From the NCBI GenBank assembly GCA_910587085.1, contig CAJUMC010000027.1, positions 1 to 42,470 of the forward strand: a stretch of 42,470 nucleotides of DNA, read 5' to 3'. The DNA comes from an uncultured Lachnospiraceae bacterium (GTDB lineage: Bacteria > Bacillota > Clostridia > Lachnospirales > Lachnospiraceae). The first letter of the stretch is position 1. The number at the start of each line of letters is the position of its first letter. Of the stretch, positions 32,907-40,452 are shown piece by piece. Below the pieces are notes generated by a model, which saw nothing but the letters and a program-made list of their open reading frames with translations, was not told the origin of the DNA and made no database searches. The position numbers and the translations under genes are program-made.

Positions 32907-33530
32907 GTGAAAAAAGCTATAATTTCAATTATACTATGTTTTATGCTGGTAACTACCCTGTCTGACACTGCTTTGGCAGCAACTAACTTGGGTACGCTGT
33001 CTTGTTGGTATTCGGATTCTGATTCTATCGCTAGATGGGACAAGAGCAGTATTACTGTTTATACAAATAAACTTAACTCAAATGGATCTTTTTATTTCTC
33101 AATGGGAATGTTTCTGGGATGCGGTAAATGGGAGGATGCGCTGGGAATAACAATAAGTTCTAGCTCATATGATACTTCTGCTCCAATAATATTCTACGGA
33201 GGTACAAGGGATGAAGTTAGTGCTTATGCTGATTTCACAATCAGTTCATCAACCAATGGGGTAACGCAGCGAATTCAATCTGTAGAAGGAACTTGGAAAT
33301 ACGGTAACACTTCAAAAACGGGGATGCTCATATCAAGTGCCGTAGGTTATATTATCGACAAAAACCATACAACCGACGAATACGAAAAAACTTGTGCACA
33401 TGAACTCGGTCATGCTTTAGGATGGGCAGGACATTCCAGCAATTCTTCTGACATAATGTATTCGTCTGGTTCAAGTGTGACTTCTTTGACAACTCGTGAT
33501 TCAGAACATTTGTCACAGGTTTACAAATAG
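32907..33530 (+). CDS. Secreted metzincin-like zinc metalloprotease
   Basis: A 207-residue protein with a signal peptide ending at about residue 24 (SDTALA-A). Its C-terminal half has the zinc site HELGHALGWAGH (H165, E166, H169, G172, H176), followed by a Met-turn SDIMY (M184), the hallmarks of metzincins such as matrixins. The third histidine is one residue further than in the standard HExxHxxGxxH. The start is GTG, six bases after AGGAGG. The lipoprotein gene follows 11 bases later. It lies downstream of an AgrC/AgrA-like pair. The substrate is unknown. Confidence 0.85.
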   Translation: MKKAIISIILCFMLVTTLSDTALAATNLGTLSCWYSDSDSIARWDKSSITVYTNKLNSNGSFYFSMGMFLGCGKWEDALGITISSSSYDTSAPIIFYGGTRDEVSAYADFTISSSTNGVTQRIQSVEGTWKYGNTSKTGMLISSAVGYIIDKNHTTDEYEKTCAHELGHALGWAGHSSNSSDIMYSSGSSVTSLTTRDSEHLSQVYK

Positions 33531-33541
33531 GAGGTAATAAA

Positions 33542-34453
33542 ATGAAAAAAGTGCATCTGTTATCATTCATAGTCCTTTCAATATCTTTATCTCTTGTACT
33601 TGCTGCTTGTTCTTCTGCGCCAAATCATTCCCAAGGCGAAGGATCAAACGTCGAAGGAGCAGAATTTGAAGAAGAACTGCTTACTTTTGAAGAACTTATT
33701 TTAAGAAGCGATGTTGCTATTGTTGGCGAATACATTGAAAAGATTGAACATGAAAGTTACATGGAAAAGAAGTTTAAGGTTAAAGAATGCCTTTACGGTG
33801 ATGTAACCGACAGCGAAATTTACTTATATTCCAATATTGGCACAGGACATATAACAGAAATTGACTATACATATAAATATGGTGCTGATATATATGAAGT
33901 TGGCATGGACTATATTTTAATCATGGAAAGAAATCAGTCTGTTATGTATGACCATGATAGATATTTGTTAGCTGCCGATGTGTTCTTGAGTGAGAACAAT
34001 AATGAATATAGTCTGTATTCTCAGTCAATAGATATTCCTACCGAAACAGCAGTAAAAGATTATATTTGTTCTATTTATAATTCGGTTCCCCATCCGGATG
34101 CTGTTGATGTCCCTGTTTCTTACGAAAATGAAATTCAGGAAATGGTGGGAGAATCGGAGTATGTTGGCACAGTAAGAATCCTGGAACTGGTTAATGAGGG
34201 TAAGGTTCATAACGGAAACGTTTATAGATGTACGGTTGACTCTTTATCCAAAGGCAGTAATCTCAACACAAATGATGATGGTACAATTTTAATTGTAATT
34301 CTTAAAAACACAGTTGAAATTGACAATAATTATATTATTGGGTTTTCTCCTGTAGATGAAGGATCACTAATATATACACAATCAACGGATACGAGTGTGT
34401 ATAATGTAAGTAATGAATTGATGTCTGAGATTTCTCAAAGCGTATCTGACTAA
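33542..34453 (+). CDS. Lipoprotein of unknown function, possibly two related halves
   Basis: A 303-residue lipoprotein: signal peptide with lipobox VLAAC (Cys23), a Ser/Glu-rich spacer, then about 260 acidic residues. I do not recognise the family. The two halves look alike: SDVAIVGEYIEKIEHE...KFKVKECLYGD and SEYVGTVRILELVNEG...YRCTVDSLSKG, each followed by a strand with a YILI or YIIGF segment. That suggests duplication of a domain of about 120 residues. AGGAGG lies seven bases before the ATG. It follows the metzincin gene with an 11-base gap, so it may be that enzyme's substrate, inhibitor or surface partner. Confidence 0.8.
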   Translation: MKKVHLLSFIVLSISLSLVLAACSSAPNHSQGEGSNVEGAEFEEELLTFEELILRSDVAIVGEYIEKIEHESYMEKKFKVKECLYGDVTDSEIYLYSNIGTGHITEIDYTYKYGADIYEVGMDYILIMERNQSVMYDHDRYLLAADVFLSENNNEYSLYSQSIDIPTETAVKDYICSIYNSVPHPDAVDVPVSYENEIQEMVGESEYVGTVRILELVNEGKVHNGNVYRCTVDSLSKGSNLNTNDDGTILIVILKNTVEIDNNYIIGFSPVDEGSLIYTQSTDTSVYNVSNELMSEISQSVSD

Positions 34454-34506
34454 CTGAAAAACTTCTGTTCATTATTATGGACAGTATATAGTGGCAAACT
34501 TTTAAT

Positions 34507-34606
34507 CCATCGGCTTATGCCGGTGGGGTTGCCTGCTATGTGATGTGCGGCATGGGTGATCTTCTGGTACCCGGCCACCCATGCCCGGCGGGCGGAATCA
34601 CCCGCC
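34507..34606. other. Three consecutive hairpins beside the transposase relic
   Basis: Stems are CCATCGGC/GCCGGTGG with loop TTAT (34507-34526, one G-U pair), GCATGGGTG/CACCCATGC (34550-34584) and GGCGGG/CCCGCC (34587-34606). This G+C-rich patch sits between A+T-rich DNA and a G+C-rich gene. It may be the decayed end of a mobile element. Confidence 0.5.
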
Positions 34607-34659
34607 AGATACATCTCGATCAGGGCTTCTTCCACACGGGAGCAAACATTATAAATGGT
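34540..34659 (-). pseudogene. IS256-family transposase fragment
   Basis: Minus-strand reading gives SRVEEALIEMYLAGDSARR (34580-34641), which resembles the segment of IS256/mutator-type transposases normally reading EALIEMYLAGVSTRR before the DDE core. The match then stops, and both ends are missing. It is a short scrap marking a past insertion at the edge of the A+T-rich block. No inverted ends were found. Confidence 0.6.
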
Positions 34660-34743
34660 TATCAGCGAACACCGGTTTATGTTTCGTTTGATGAATTTTA
34701 TATGTTTGGATATTATGAGTTGGCATTTTGAGAAGGGAAAATT

Positions 34744-35232
34744 ATGAAAGCAAAAAACAAAATATATATTGTCCTACCCATCTTACTGCTTGTTGTATTT
34801 TTACTTGCAGGGATCGTTTATTACCGCTGCTTTTACAACCCATACCCGGAACACGGGCTGCTGCTTGAGGTGTGCGGGATAGATGCCGCCTCGGTGGAGA
34901 GCGTCGGAGTCGTAAATTATGATAAACTCCGTGAGGCGGTTTCAGAAGAGGAAGTGCAGGCGCTTCTGACAGCGCTTAACCGCAGCGTCAGCTTTCAGGA
35001 AAAAATAAGAAGCGGGAGGAACATGCTCCGAAGCCCGGCCTGGCGCGTTGAATTTTTTATGAAGGACGGCACGGTTATAAGGCTGGAACCGCAGCAGGAG
35101 GGAACGTCGGCGTTTACAAGGATAAAACTGGGAGAGTATTACTATCGGCTGGAGGAAGAAATTGCTCTGAAGACGATGGAAGCTGTGCCGGAAACCGTGG
35201 CCAGCCGTTACGGTCCGGAAAACCGCAGATAG
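34744..35232 (+). CDS. Small membrane-anchored protein of unknown function
   Basis: A 162-residue protein with one N-terminal membrane helix (about 7-27, IYIVLPILLLVVFLLAGIVYY) and an outside domain of about 130 residues. I recognise no family. The segment RVEFFMKDGTVIRLEP followed by KLGEYYYRLEEE suggests a small beta-sheet fold. AGAAGGG precedes the ATG. Base composition is G+C-rich like the backbone, unlike the genes before and after it. Confidence 0.7.
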   Translation: MKAKNKIYIVLPILLLVVFLLAGIVYYRCFYNPYPEHGLLLEVCGIDAASVESVGVVNYDKLREAVSEEEVQALLTALNRSVSFQEKIRSGRNMLRSPAWRVEFFMKDGTVIRLEPQQEGTSAFTRIKLGEYYYRLEEEIALKTMEAVPETVASRYGPENRR

Positions 35233-35320
35233 TGGAAACGGAAATTTTCACTGCGGAATTATTTTGTTCAGAGGGTATAGATGCAGTTTAAAATAAATTA
35301 TTATAAATATTTAAATGTTT

Positions 35321-35349
35321 TTGATATTATCAAAAGAAAAAGTTATAAT
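35321..35349 (+). promoter_or_regulatory. Promoter upstream of a 16-codon open frame
   Basis: TTGATA (35321-35326) and TATAAT (35344-35349) are 17 bases apart. The start would be near 35356, 50 bases before a small open frame with a ribosome site. Bases 35233-35320 hold nothing recognised. Confidence 0.6.
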
Positions 35350-35405
35350 TAAATCAAGTAATTTATTTTTGTTAAAATAATAAAGTACAGTGAAAGAAGG
35401 ATATA

Positions 35406-35456
35406 ATGGCTAATAATTTACTTCCTTTTCGGAATTGTGTACCCAGTGAGAAATAA
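35406..35456 (+). CDS. Possible 16-residue peptide gene
   Basis: ATG to TAA encodes MANNLLPFRNCVPSEK. GAAGGA lies six bases before the ATG, and a promoter with 17-base spacing is upstream. It could be a leader peptide, a small secreted or signalling peptide, or a leftover fragment of a larger gene. No signal peptide or AgrD-like layout is apparent. Supported by promoter and ribosome site only. Confidence 0.3.
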   Translation: MANNLLPFRNCVPSEK

Positions 35457-35470
35457 CTTATAAATATACA

Positions 35471-35499
35471 TTGTAAATGGCAAATAAAGATTTTATAAT
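35471..35499 (+). promoter_or_regulatory. Promoter of the acetyltransferase gene
   Basis: TTGTAA (35471-35476) and TATAAT (35494-35499) are 17 bases apart and end 33 bases before the ATG. Confidence 0.6.
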
Positions 35500-35532
35500 A
35501 AATATATAAATTGGGATTTGAAGGTATGTGCA

Positions 35533-35967
35533 ATGGAACTTAAACTAATAGAATTAACCCATAAGAACGAGGTTTGCCAGACATACGAGATTTACAAGCA
35601 CTGTATGTTTATGCCTACTGAAGAAAAATTCAGCATAAAAGCAGATCAACTTCTTGACGATAACGCTGTAAAAATCTTTGCTTGTTGCAATCAAGACATG
35701 ATAGAGGGTGTTATCGTTGTTTTCTTTGCTGAACAACATAAAATGGAAGTCGTAGGCATTGCGGTTGATTTGTCTGCTCGTGACAAGGGCATCGGTTCCT
35801 ATATGATAAATCAGGTGATAAAGGATTACGGTTTGCTTTATGTATCTGCAGAAACAGATAATGATGCCGTTGGTTTTTATCGGAAAAACGGTTTTAGCAT
35901 TACAGAGTTCCCCAAAACCTATGACGATGAAACTGTTATCCGATATAAATGCGAATTAACCATATAA
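35533..35967 (+). CDS. GNAT-family N-acetyltransferase
   Basis: A 144-residue protein with the GNAT fold, which transfers an acetyl group from acetyl-CoA to an amine. The acetyl-CoA loop is in AVDLSARDKGIGSYMINQVI, and the C-terminal strand-helix is LLYVSAETDNDAVGFYRKNG, typical of the family. The substrate cannot be told. The ATG at 35533 follows GAAGG by eight bases; an in-frame TTG five codons earlier lacks a site. It has its own promoter and A+T-rich codon use. Confidence 0.9.
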   Translation: MELKLIELTHKNEVCQTYEIYKHCMFMPTEEKFSIKADQLLDDNAVKIFACCNQDMIEGVIVVFFAEQHKMEVVGIAVDLSARDKGIGSYMINQVIKDYGLLYVSAETDNDAVGFYRKNGFSITEFPKTYDDETVIRYKCELTI

Positions 35968-36021
35968 TCAATTTTCAGGTTATAGAACTGTTAGATTGTT
36001 GATAATTATGTGGTCTGTGTA

Positions 36022-36096
36022 GAAATATACTCTATATTTCGAGACTTATGCATCGGGAACACTTTCCCGAAAAGGGAGATAATTTAAGTCCGATGC
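36022..36096. other. Hairpin cluster after the acetyltransferase
   Basis: GAAATATA/TATATTTC (36022-36040, loop CTC) is followed by GCATCGG (36050-36056) pairing with CCGATGC (36090-36096) around an inner CCC-GAAAA-GGG. None has a T-tract. It may be structured RNA or remains of an element end. Confidence 0.4.
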
Positions 36097-36392
36097 GAGC
36101 TCTGGGAAAATTTACCTGAACGGACGCAGCGGGATGCCGTAAGATATTTGAAAGGGACATTATTTAATTCTTATCCTAATGTATCAGGTAACTTTAATGA
36201 TATTAAAGAGGCAGCAGAATATATCAGTATGGATACATTAGAGTATACTACATCGGGGAAGAAGACATATTAATTTTACGTGAACAGATTTATGAGTCAC
36301 ACCCTGTAATTGCTGGCATTAGAATGTATGATTCTTCCGGTGAATGGATAGGAGGCCATGCAGTTCTTACGAAGAAACGTGCTATAGAATAG
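36091..36392 (+). pseudogene. Frameshifted C39-like papain-fold peptidase relic
   Basis: One frame reads LPERTQRDAVRYLKGTLFNS and on to MDTLEYTT, then stops. A second frame takes over near 36245 and reads YIGEEDILILREQIYESHPV, then GEWIGGHAVLTKKR, ending at 36392. The PVIAGIR...GGHAVL pattern is that of the histidine half of C39-type papain-fold peptidases. The cysteine half is absent and the frame is broken, so it is a decayed gene or tail. The unknown membrane protein gene follows 60 bases later. Confidence 0.55.
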
Positions 36393-36452
36393 GATATTGA
36401 TTCGCTCATATATGAGGAAATAAAGACTAAAAATTATGATGGGAGGCTATAA

Positions 36453-37361
36453 ATGAAAAAAACTCTTTTTACCCTGTGTATTATTTGCTTTTTCGCAACT
36501 TATGAAGCAAAACCTGCTGTAAATGCGGCGGCAGCAGATTATGAATCCGGAATTGACCAGCTGATAGAAAATAAAAATAAAGAAAAGAATACCAGATACC
36601 TGCCGCAGATTCAAAGCATCCTGTCCGGGCTCCGGTCAAAAAAGGCCGGCTACAGCCAAAGCGGACAGACCAGCCAGAACAGGGAAGGCGTACAATTGCA
36701 GGTGGATAATGAGCTGCCGATCGTTTCTTCTGTATATGATCTTTCAGGGGCATATCAGGTTTATGCATTAAAAACGCTTCTGGTAACAAACTTAAAGGAA
36801 ACCGGTTCGTTTGCGGATGCAATAACCGACAAAGTCCAGTGGAGAATTCCGATTAGAACATTGCAGAATGAGTCCGGGCTGGCCATAATGACGGAGGAGG
36901 ACGGTAATTTAAGGTTTTCGGGAACCAGCGTGGGAGAGAGCACAGCGATATGGAAATTTACCGATGAAGACATACGGAACGCGGTAATGGAGGTGGACGG
37001 GCTTTCGGATGCGGTGGATTCCATGAAAATCGCCAGTTCATACCTTTACCGGACTACCTTTGTCTGGCTGACAGCGGAGGACAGGGAATATTTGATCCCG
37101 TTCAGCTATTTTGCGGATTGTATAAATATCGAAAATGGAAAGGTATATACGCTGTCTGAGATCATCAAAATATTTGATAAATATTTTGATGAACAGCAGA
37201 TGATTGATTCGCCGGGCTATGGCGGGGCGCCCTTCCGGCAGCAACCTATTATTCCTGTCAGATTAGCGGTAATTATAGTATTATCTTCCTTTACAGGCAT
37301 TGTTGGGCTGGTATTTTATATTAAGAAGGGAGATAAAAAAATTGCCGGCAAACAAGTTTAA
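36453..37361 (+). CDS. Surface protein with signal peptide and C-terminal membrane anchor, unknown function
   Basis: A 302-residue protein with a signal peptide (about 1-25), a polar Lys/Gln/Ser-rich spacer (30-85), an outside domain and one C-terminal helix (about 267-290, IPVRLAVIIVLSSFTGIVGL) followed by a lysine-rich tail. No family is recognised. GGGAGGC precedes the ATG. It converges on the minus-strand FtsX permease gene with 26 bases between stops. Its place behind the peptidase relic may be accidental. Confidence 0.72.
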   Translation: MKKTLFTLCIICFFATYEAKPAVNAAAADYESGIDQLIENKNKEKNTRYLPQIQSILSGLRSKKAGYSQSGQTSQNREGVQLQVDNELPIVSSVYDLSGAYQVYALKTLLVTNLKETGSFADAITDKVQWRIPIRTLQNESGLAIMTEEDGNLRFSGTSVGESTAIWKFTDEDIRNAVMEVDGLSDAVDSMKIASSYLYRTTFVWLTAEDREYLIPFSYFADCINIENGKVYTLSEIIKIFDKYFDEQQMIDSPGYGGAPFRQQPIIPVRLAVIIVLSSFTGIVGLVFYIKKGDKKIAGKQV

Positions 37362-37387
37362 ACAGCATATTGTTTTTGAGGCAGTAC

Positions 37388-38404
37388 TCAGGTACCGAAG
37401 CCTTTGTCTGAAGTCCGTCCGGACAGTTTGACTGCCAGTCCGTACGCCAGCACCGCCGTCAGCTCGATCAGCGCAGTCAGGCCGAAACCTGCCGCAAAGG
37501 CGGAGCTGGAAAAATACATACTTCCCGCTGCAGCGCGGTACAGAAGTCCGCCTGTCAGGGCTGACGCCGACAGAACGCCGCTAAAGTGCAGAAGGGTCCG
37601 CAGCAGAAGCCTCTCTTCGCCGAGCAGGCGCATCACCCGACGCCAGGCAGCCCTGCAGCGGAACCAGTAGAGCAGCAGCAAAAGGCAGCTTACGAAAAGC
37701 AGCAGAAAATAGCCGCCCATTGCCAGCAGCAGACCGTCATTGTACCCGAGAAAGCTCTGAAGCGTTGCCCGGCTGAAGGTGATTTCATTTGCGGCAAGTC
37801 CCTGCCCGGAAAAATATGCCGACAGCCGTTCAAAGCAGGCGCGCGGTGCAGAAGCCGCCGAAGAGGCCAGTGCAAAAATGCTGCCTTCCGCAGGAATATC
37901 CGACAGAATGCTGTCCGTAAAGAAGGCGGCGCTGTTCACTCCGATAAACGGTGTTTCCGGCATTACCGCCCGCACCGGGTAATTGCCGGCGGTCAGAACG
38001 GCAAGCTCATTTCCCTGGCGTTTTGCCATGGTATGGCCGAGAACACAGGCAGGATTTCCGCCGTTGAAATCCCAGCGTGAAAAATACCTGCCTTCAAAAA
38101 TATCCCGTTTTCCCTGCGTGTAGAGCAGCCGGTATTCCTGGCCGCTTGCCGGCGAATGCAGCAGCAGGGAGGCATCGCGCACAAGGTTGTTCTCCTGCAG
38201 TGCGCTCAGATCCAGGATTTCGGCCCCCTTCACGGTAAAATATACCGTATTCTGATCCACGGCCTCGACCCCGTAGGAATTCATCCGGTACAGCCGGTGC
38301 AGATATCCGGTAAAACACAGCGCAAAATACATGCCAAGCATCCCGGGCACAAAAACGGCAGCGAGTATCCAGTTATGCCTGAGAGAGTGAAAAAGCGCTT
38401 TCAT
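37388..38404 (-). CDS. FtsX-like ABC transporter permease (second of the operon)
   Basis: A 338-residue permease with one N-terminal helix (about 13-33), an extracytoplasmic domain of about 190 residues and three C-terminal helices (about 228-250, 272-295, 306-330), the four-helix MacB/FtsX plan. Such permeases work with a LolD/MacB-type ATPase, in Gram-positives often to move or sense peptides at the membrane surface. The ATG overlaps the end of the ATPase gene by 32 bases, with GGGAGG ten bases before it, so the two are coupled. It is the last gene of the operon. Confidence 0.82.
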   Translation of the reverse strand: MKALFHSLRHNWILAAVFVPGMLGMYFALCFTGYLHRLYRMNSYGVEAVDQNTVYFTVKGAEILDLSALQENNLVRDASLLLHSPASGQEYRLLYTQGKRDIFEGRYFSRWDFNGGNPACVLGHTMAKRQGNELAVLTAGNYPVRAVMPETPFIGVNSAAFFTDSILSDIPAEGSIFALASSAASAPRACFERLSAYFSGQGLAANEITFSRATLQSFLGYNDGLLLAMGGYFLLLFVSCLLLLLYWFRCRAAWRRVMRLLGEERLLLRTLLHFSGVLSASALTGGLLYRAAAGSMYFSSSAFAAGFGLTALIELTAVLAYGLAVKLSGRTSDKGFGT

Positions 38405-39065
38405 CTTCCGTCAGCCTCCCGTCTGCTATGCGGATCGTTCGGCTGCAGCGCGCCGCAACCGAGCTGTCGTGCGTTACAAGAATAACCGTTGTTCCCTCCG
38501 CGGAAATCCGCTGAAGCAGCGTTAAAATCCCGTCCGCATTTTCTGCATCCAGCGAGCCGGTCGGTTCATCCGCCAGAAGAACCGCGGGCCTGCAGGCCAG
38601 TGCACGCGCGATGGCAACTCGCTGCTGTTCACCTCCGGACATGGTTTTCGGGTAGCTGTCCGCAAGCGCTTCCATTCCCATGGAGGCCAGATATTCTTCC
38701 GCGGCTTTCCTGCGCTCCCGGCCAGCCATGCCGCGGACGCGCAGCGGCAGCTCTACGTTCTGCAGTGCCGTTTTTTCCGGCAGCAGTGCGAAATCTTGCA
38801 GGATAAAGCCGATATTTTCCTTCCGGAACCGGTTCATCACCCTGGTATCCTGCGTGGGAAGAACCTCTCCGCGGTAGCGGTATTCTCCGGAATCCGGTCG
38901 GGTCAGCCCGCCCAGGATGCTGAGCAGGGTGGACTTGCCGCAGCCGCTTTTTCCCATAACAGCGAGCAGCTCCCCCTGTTCAACATGCAGGTCAAGACCC
39001 CTTAAAACCGGTTTTTCCCCGGATTTGCCGAAAGATTTTACAATATTATCTAATTCCAATAGCAT
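38373..39065 (-). CDS. MacB/LolD-type ABC transporter ATPase
   Basis: A 230-residue ATPase with Walker A GKSGCGKST (38-46), Q-loop ILQDFALLP, signature MSGGEQQRV (142-150), Walker B AVLLADEPTGSLD and the switch histidine in LVTHDSS. The sequence is typical of the LolD/MacB/FtsE group, which powers FtsX-like permeases. It lies between two such permease genes: 73 bases after the first and overlapping the second by 32 bases. GGAGG lies 11 bases before the ATG. Confidence 0.95.
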   Translation of the reverse strand: MLLELDNIVKSFGKSGEKPVLRGLDLHVEQGELLAVMGKSGCGKSTLLSILGGLTRPDSGEYRYRGEVLPTQDTRVMNRFRKENIGFILQDFALLPEKTALQNVELPLRVRGMAGRERRKAAEEYLASMGMEALADSYPKTMSGGEQQRVAIARALACRPAVLLADEPTGSLDAENADGILTLLQRISAEGTTVILVTHDSSVAARCSRTIRIADGRLTEDESAFSLSQA

Positions 39066-39138
39066 TTGATACGCTTCCTCCGTACGGTGTTGCCATATAG
39101 TTTATCCGGAAAAACAAAATCAGGCTTTGACCCTGCGC

Positions 39139-40452
39139 TTATCCGTGTTCTGCTCCGCTGCCCTTTAAATGTGCGCTGAGATCAACCCTCCAGTAGCTCC
39201 ACAGCGATACAGCCACGGCGACGATTCCGCTTGCGGCCAGCATAAAAAGAATGCTGCCGGTCTCCCCGCGGTAGCGCGGAAATAATATTCTGCTGATCAG
39301 CGTTCCGGACAGAGTTCCCAGCAGGCCGGACAGCCCCAGGATCACAACAGCCTCGCCCGCCGCCATCGCCGCGATATCCCGCTGGGAAAAACCGTTGATC
39401 AGCAAAATGGCGTAATATCGTCCGCTCTTTTTGATTTTAACCATCAGATAGATCAGCAGGGCTGCTATGGAGAATACGCTGATCCCTGCGGCAAAATGCC
39501 GGATGATTTTTACCGCGTCGTCGAAGCCCATCCCTAGGTCTGCGGCGGGCTGATTGTCGGCGCCGCAGACAATGTAGCCGCCAGCAATGCCGAGCCGTTC
39601 GCATTTTTCCAGGATCATTTCCTGCAAATCCTCCAGGGAGATACCCGAATACAGGATTCCATTGTTTTTTTCATAGTAAAGACTGCGGAAAAAGCCTCTG
39701 TCCTCCGGCAGTTCCGGCTGGCCGAAAACATGTATCATCGGGAAGACGAGATAGCGGTCGATGCACTGAACGGAGGCCATCTTCATTACAATGCTGCCCT
39801 CTTCGAGAAAGCCGATCACCCGGGCCTTGCCCTGCATGGTGAAATTACTGACCTGAATAATATCCCCGACCTGATAGTCCCCGCGGAAATTAGCGCCCAT
39901 CAGCACCGGCAACGGTTCGTCCGAAGCCCGGTCAAAATAATAATCAAATTCGCCGGTCTCAAACAGACGGCCTTCCGAGACTTTTAGATTAAAATGCGGG
40001 AAGACTTCCTCTCCGAGCCAGATTGCCTTGATGTTGCAGAAATTGATATCGCCCCAGTGTTCCACCCGGGGTTCGTCGCCGGCCTCATACATATAATGAT
40101 TTTCCTCGCGGCCGTGATAGTCCACAACTACGCTGTGCTGTTCCCTGATCTCGAGATATTCGAATTCCTCCGACTCATGCAGCCATTCATTAAACTCCCG
40201 CAGAATATCCCAGTACTGCGGTTTGGCCTTCAGTTCCTTTTCCACGTCCTCAAAGAAGCGGTCGGCCAGGATGCTGTATTCCCCATCCTCAAATATGCGG
40301 TCGTATTCCTGGTTTCTGTCCTGCATTCTGCCTGCCAGCCTTTCCGTACACAAGATAAGTGCTATGCTGATGGCGCCGGCAAGAATGGTGAACAGGACAA
40401 TGCCGGGCTTTTTTCGGATATAAAACCAGAATTCGTATATACAGTGGGTCAT
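39139..40452 (-). CDS. FtsX-like ABC transporter permease (first of the operon)
   Basis: A 437-residue permease: one N-terminal helix (about 17-36), an extracytoplasmic domain of about 270 acidic residues, and three C-terminal helices (about 325-348, 365-392, 400-422). The C-terminal AILLINGFSQRDIAAMAAGE is the usual FtsX coupling helix. GGGAGG precedes the ATG, which overlaps the stop of the upstream gene by four bases (ATGA). Together with the ATPase and the second permease it would make a heterodimeric-type transporter. Confidence 0.82.
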   Translation of the reverse strand: MTHCIYEFWFYIRKKPGIVLFTILAGAISIALILCTERLAGRMQDRNQEYDRIFEDGEYSILADRFFEDVEKELKAKPQYWDILREFNEWLHESEEFEYLEIREQHSVVVDYHGREENHYMYEAGDEPRVEHWGDINFCNIKAIWLGEEVFPHFNLKVSEGRLFETGEFDYYFDRASDEPLPVLMGANFRGDYQVGDIIQVSNFTMQGKARVIGFLEEGSIVMKMASVQCIDRYLVFPMIHVFGQPELPEDRGFFRSLYYEKNNGILYSGISLEDLQEMILEKCERLGIAGGYIVCGADNQPAADLGMGFDDAVKIIRHFAAGISVFSIAALLIYLMVKIKKSGRYYAILLINGFSQRDIAAMAAGEAVVILGLSGLLGTLSGTLISRILFPRYRGETGSILFMLAASGIVAVAVSLWSYWRVDLSAHLKGSGAEHG

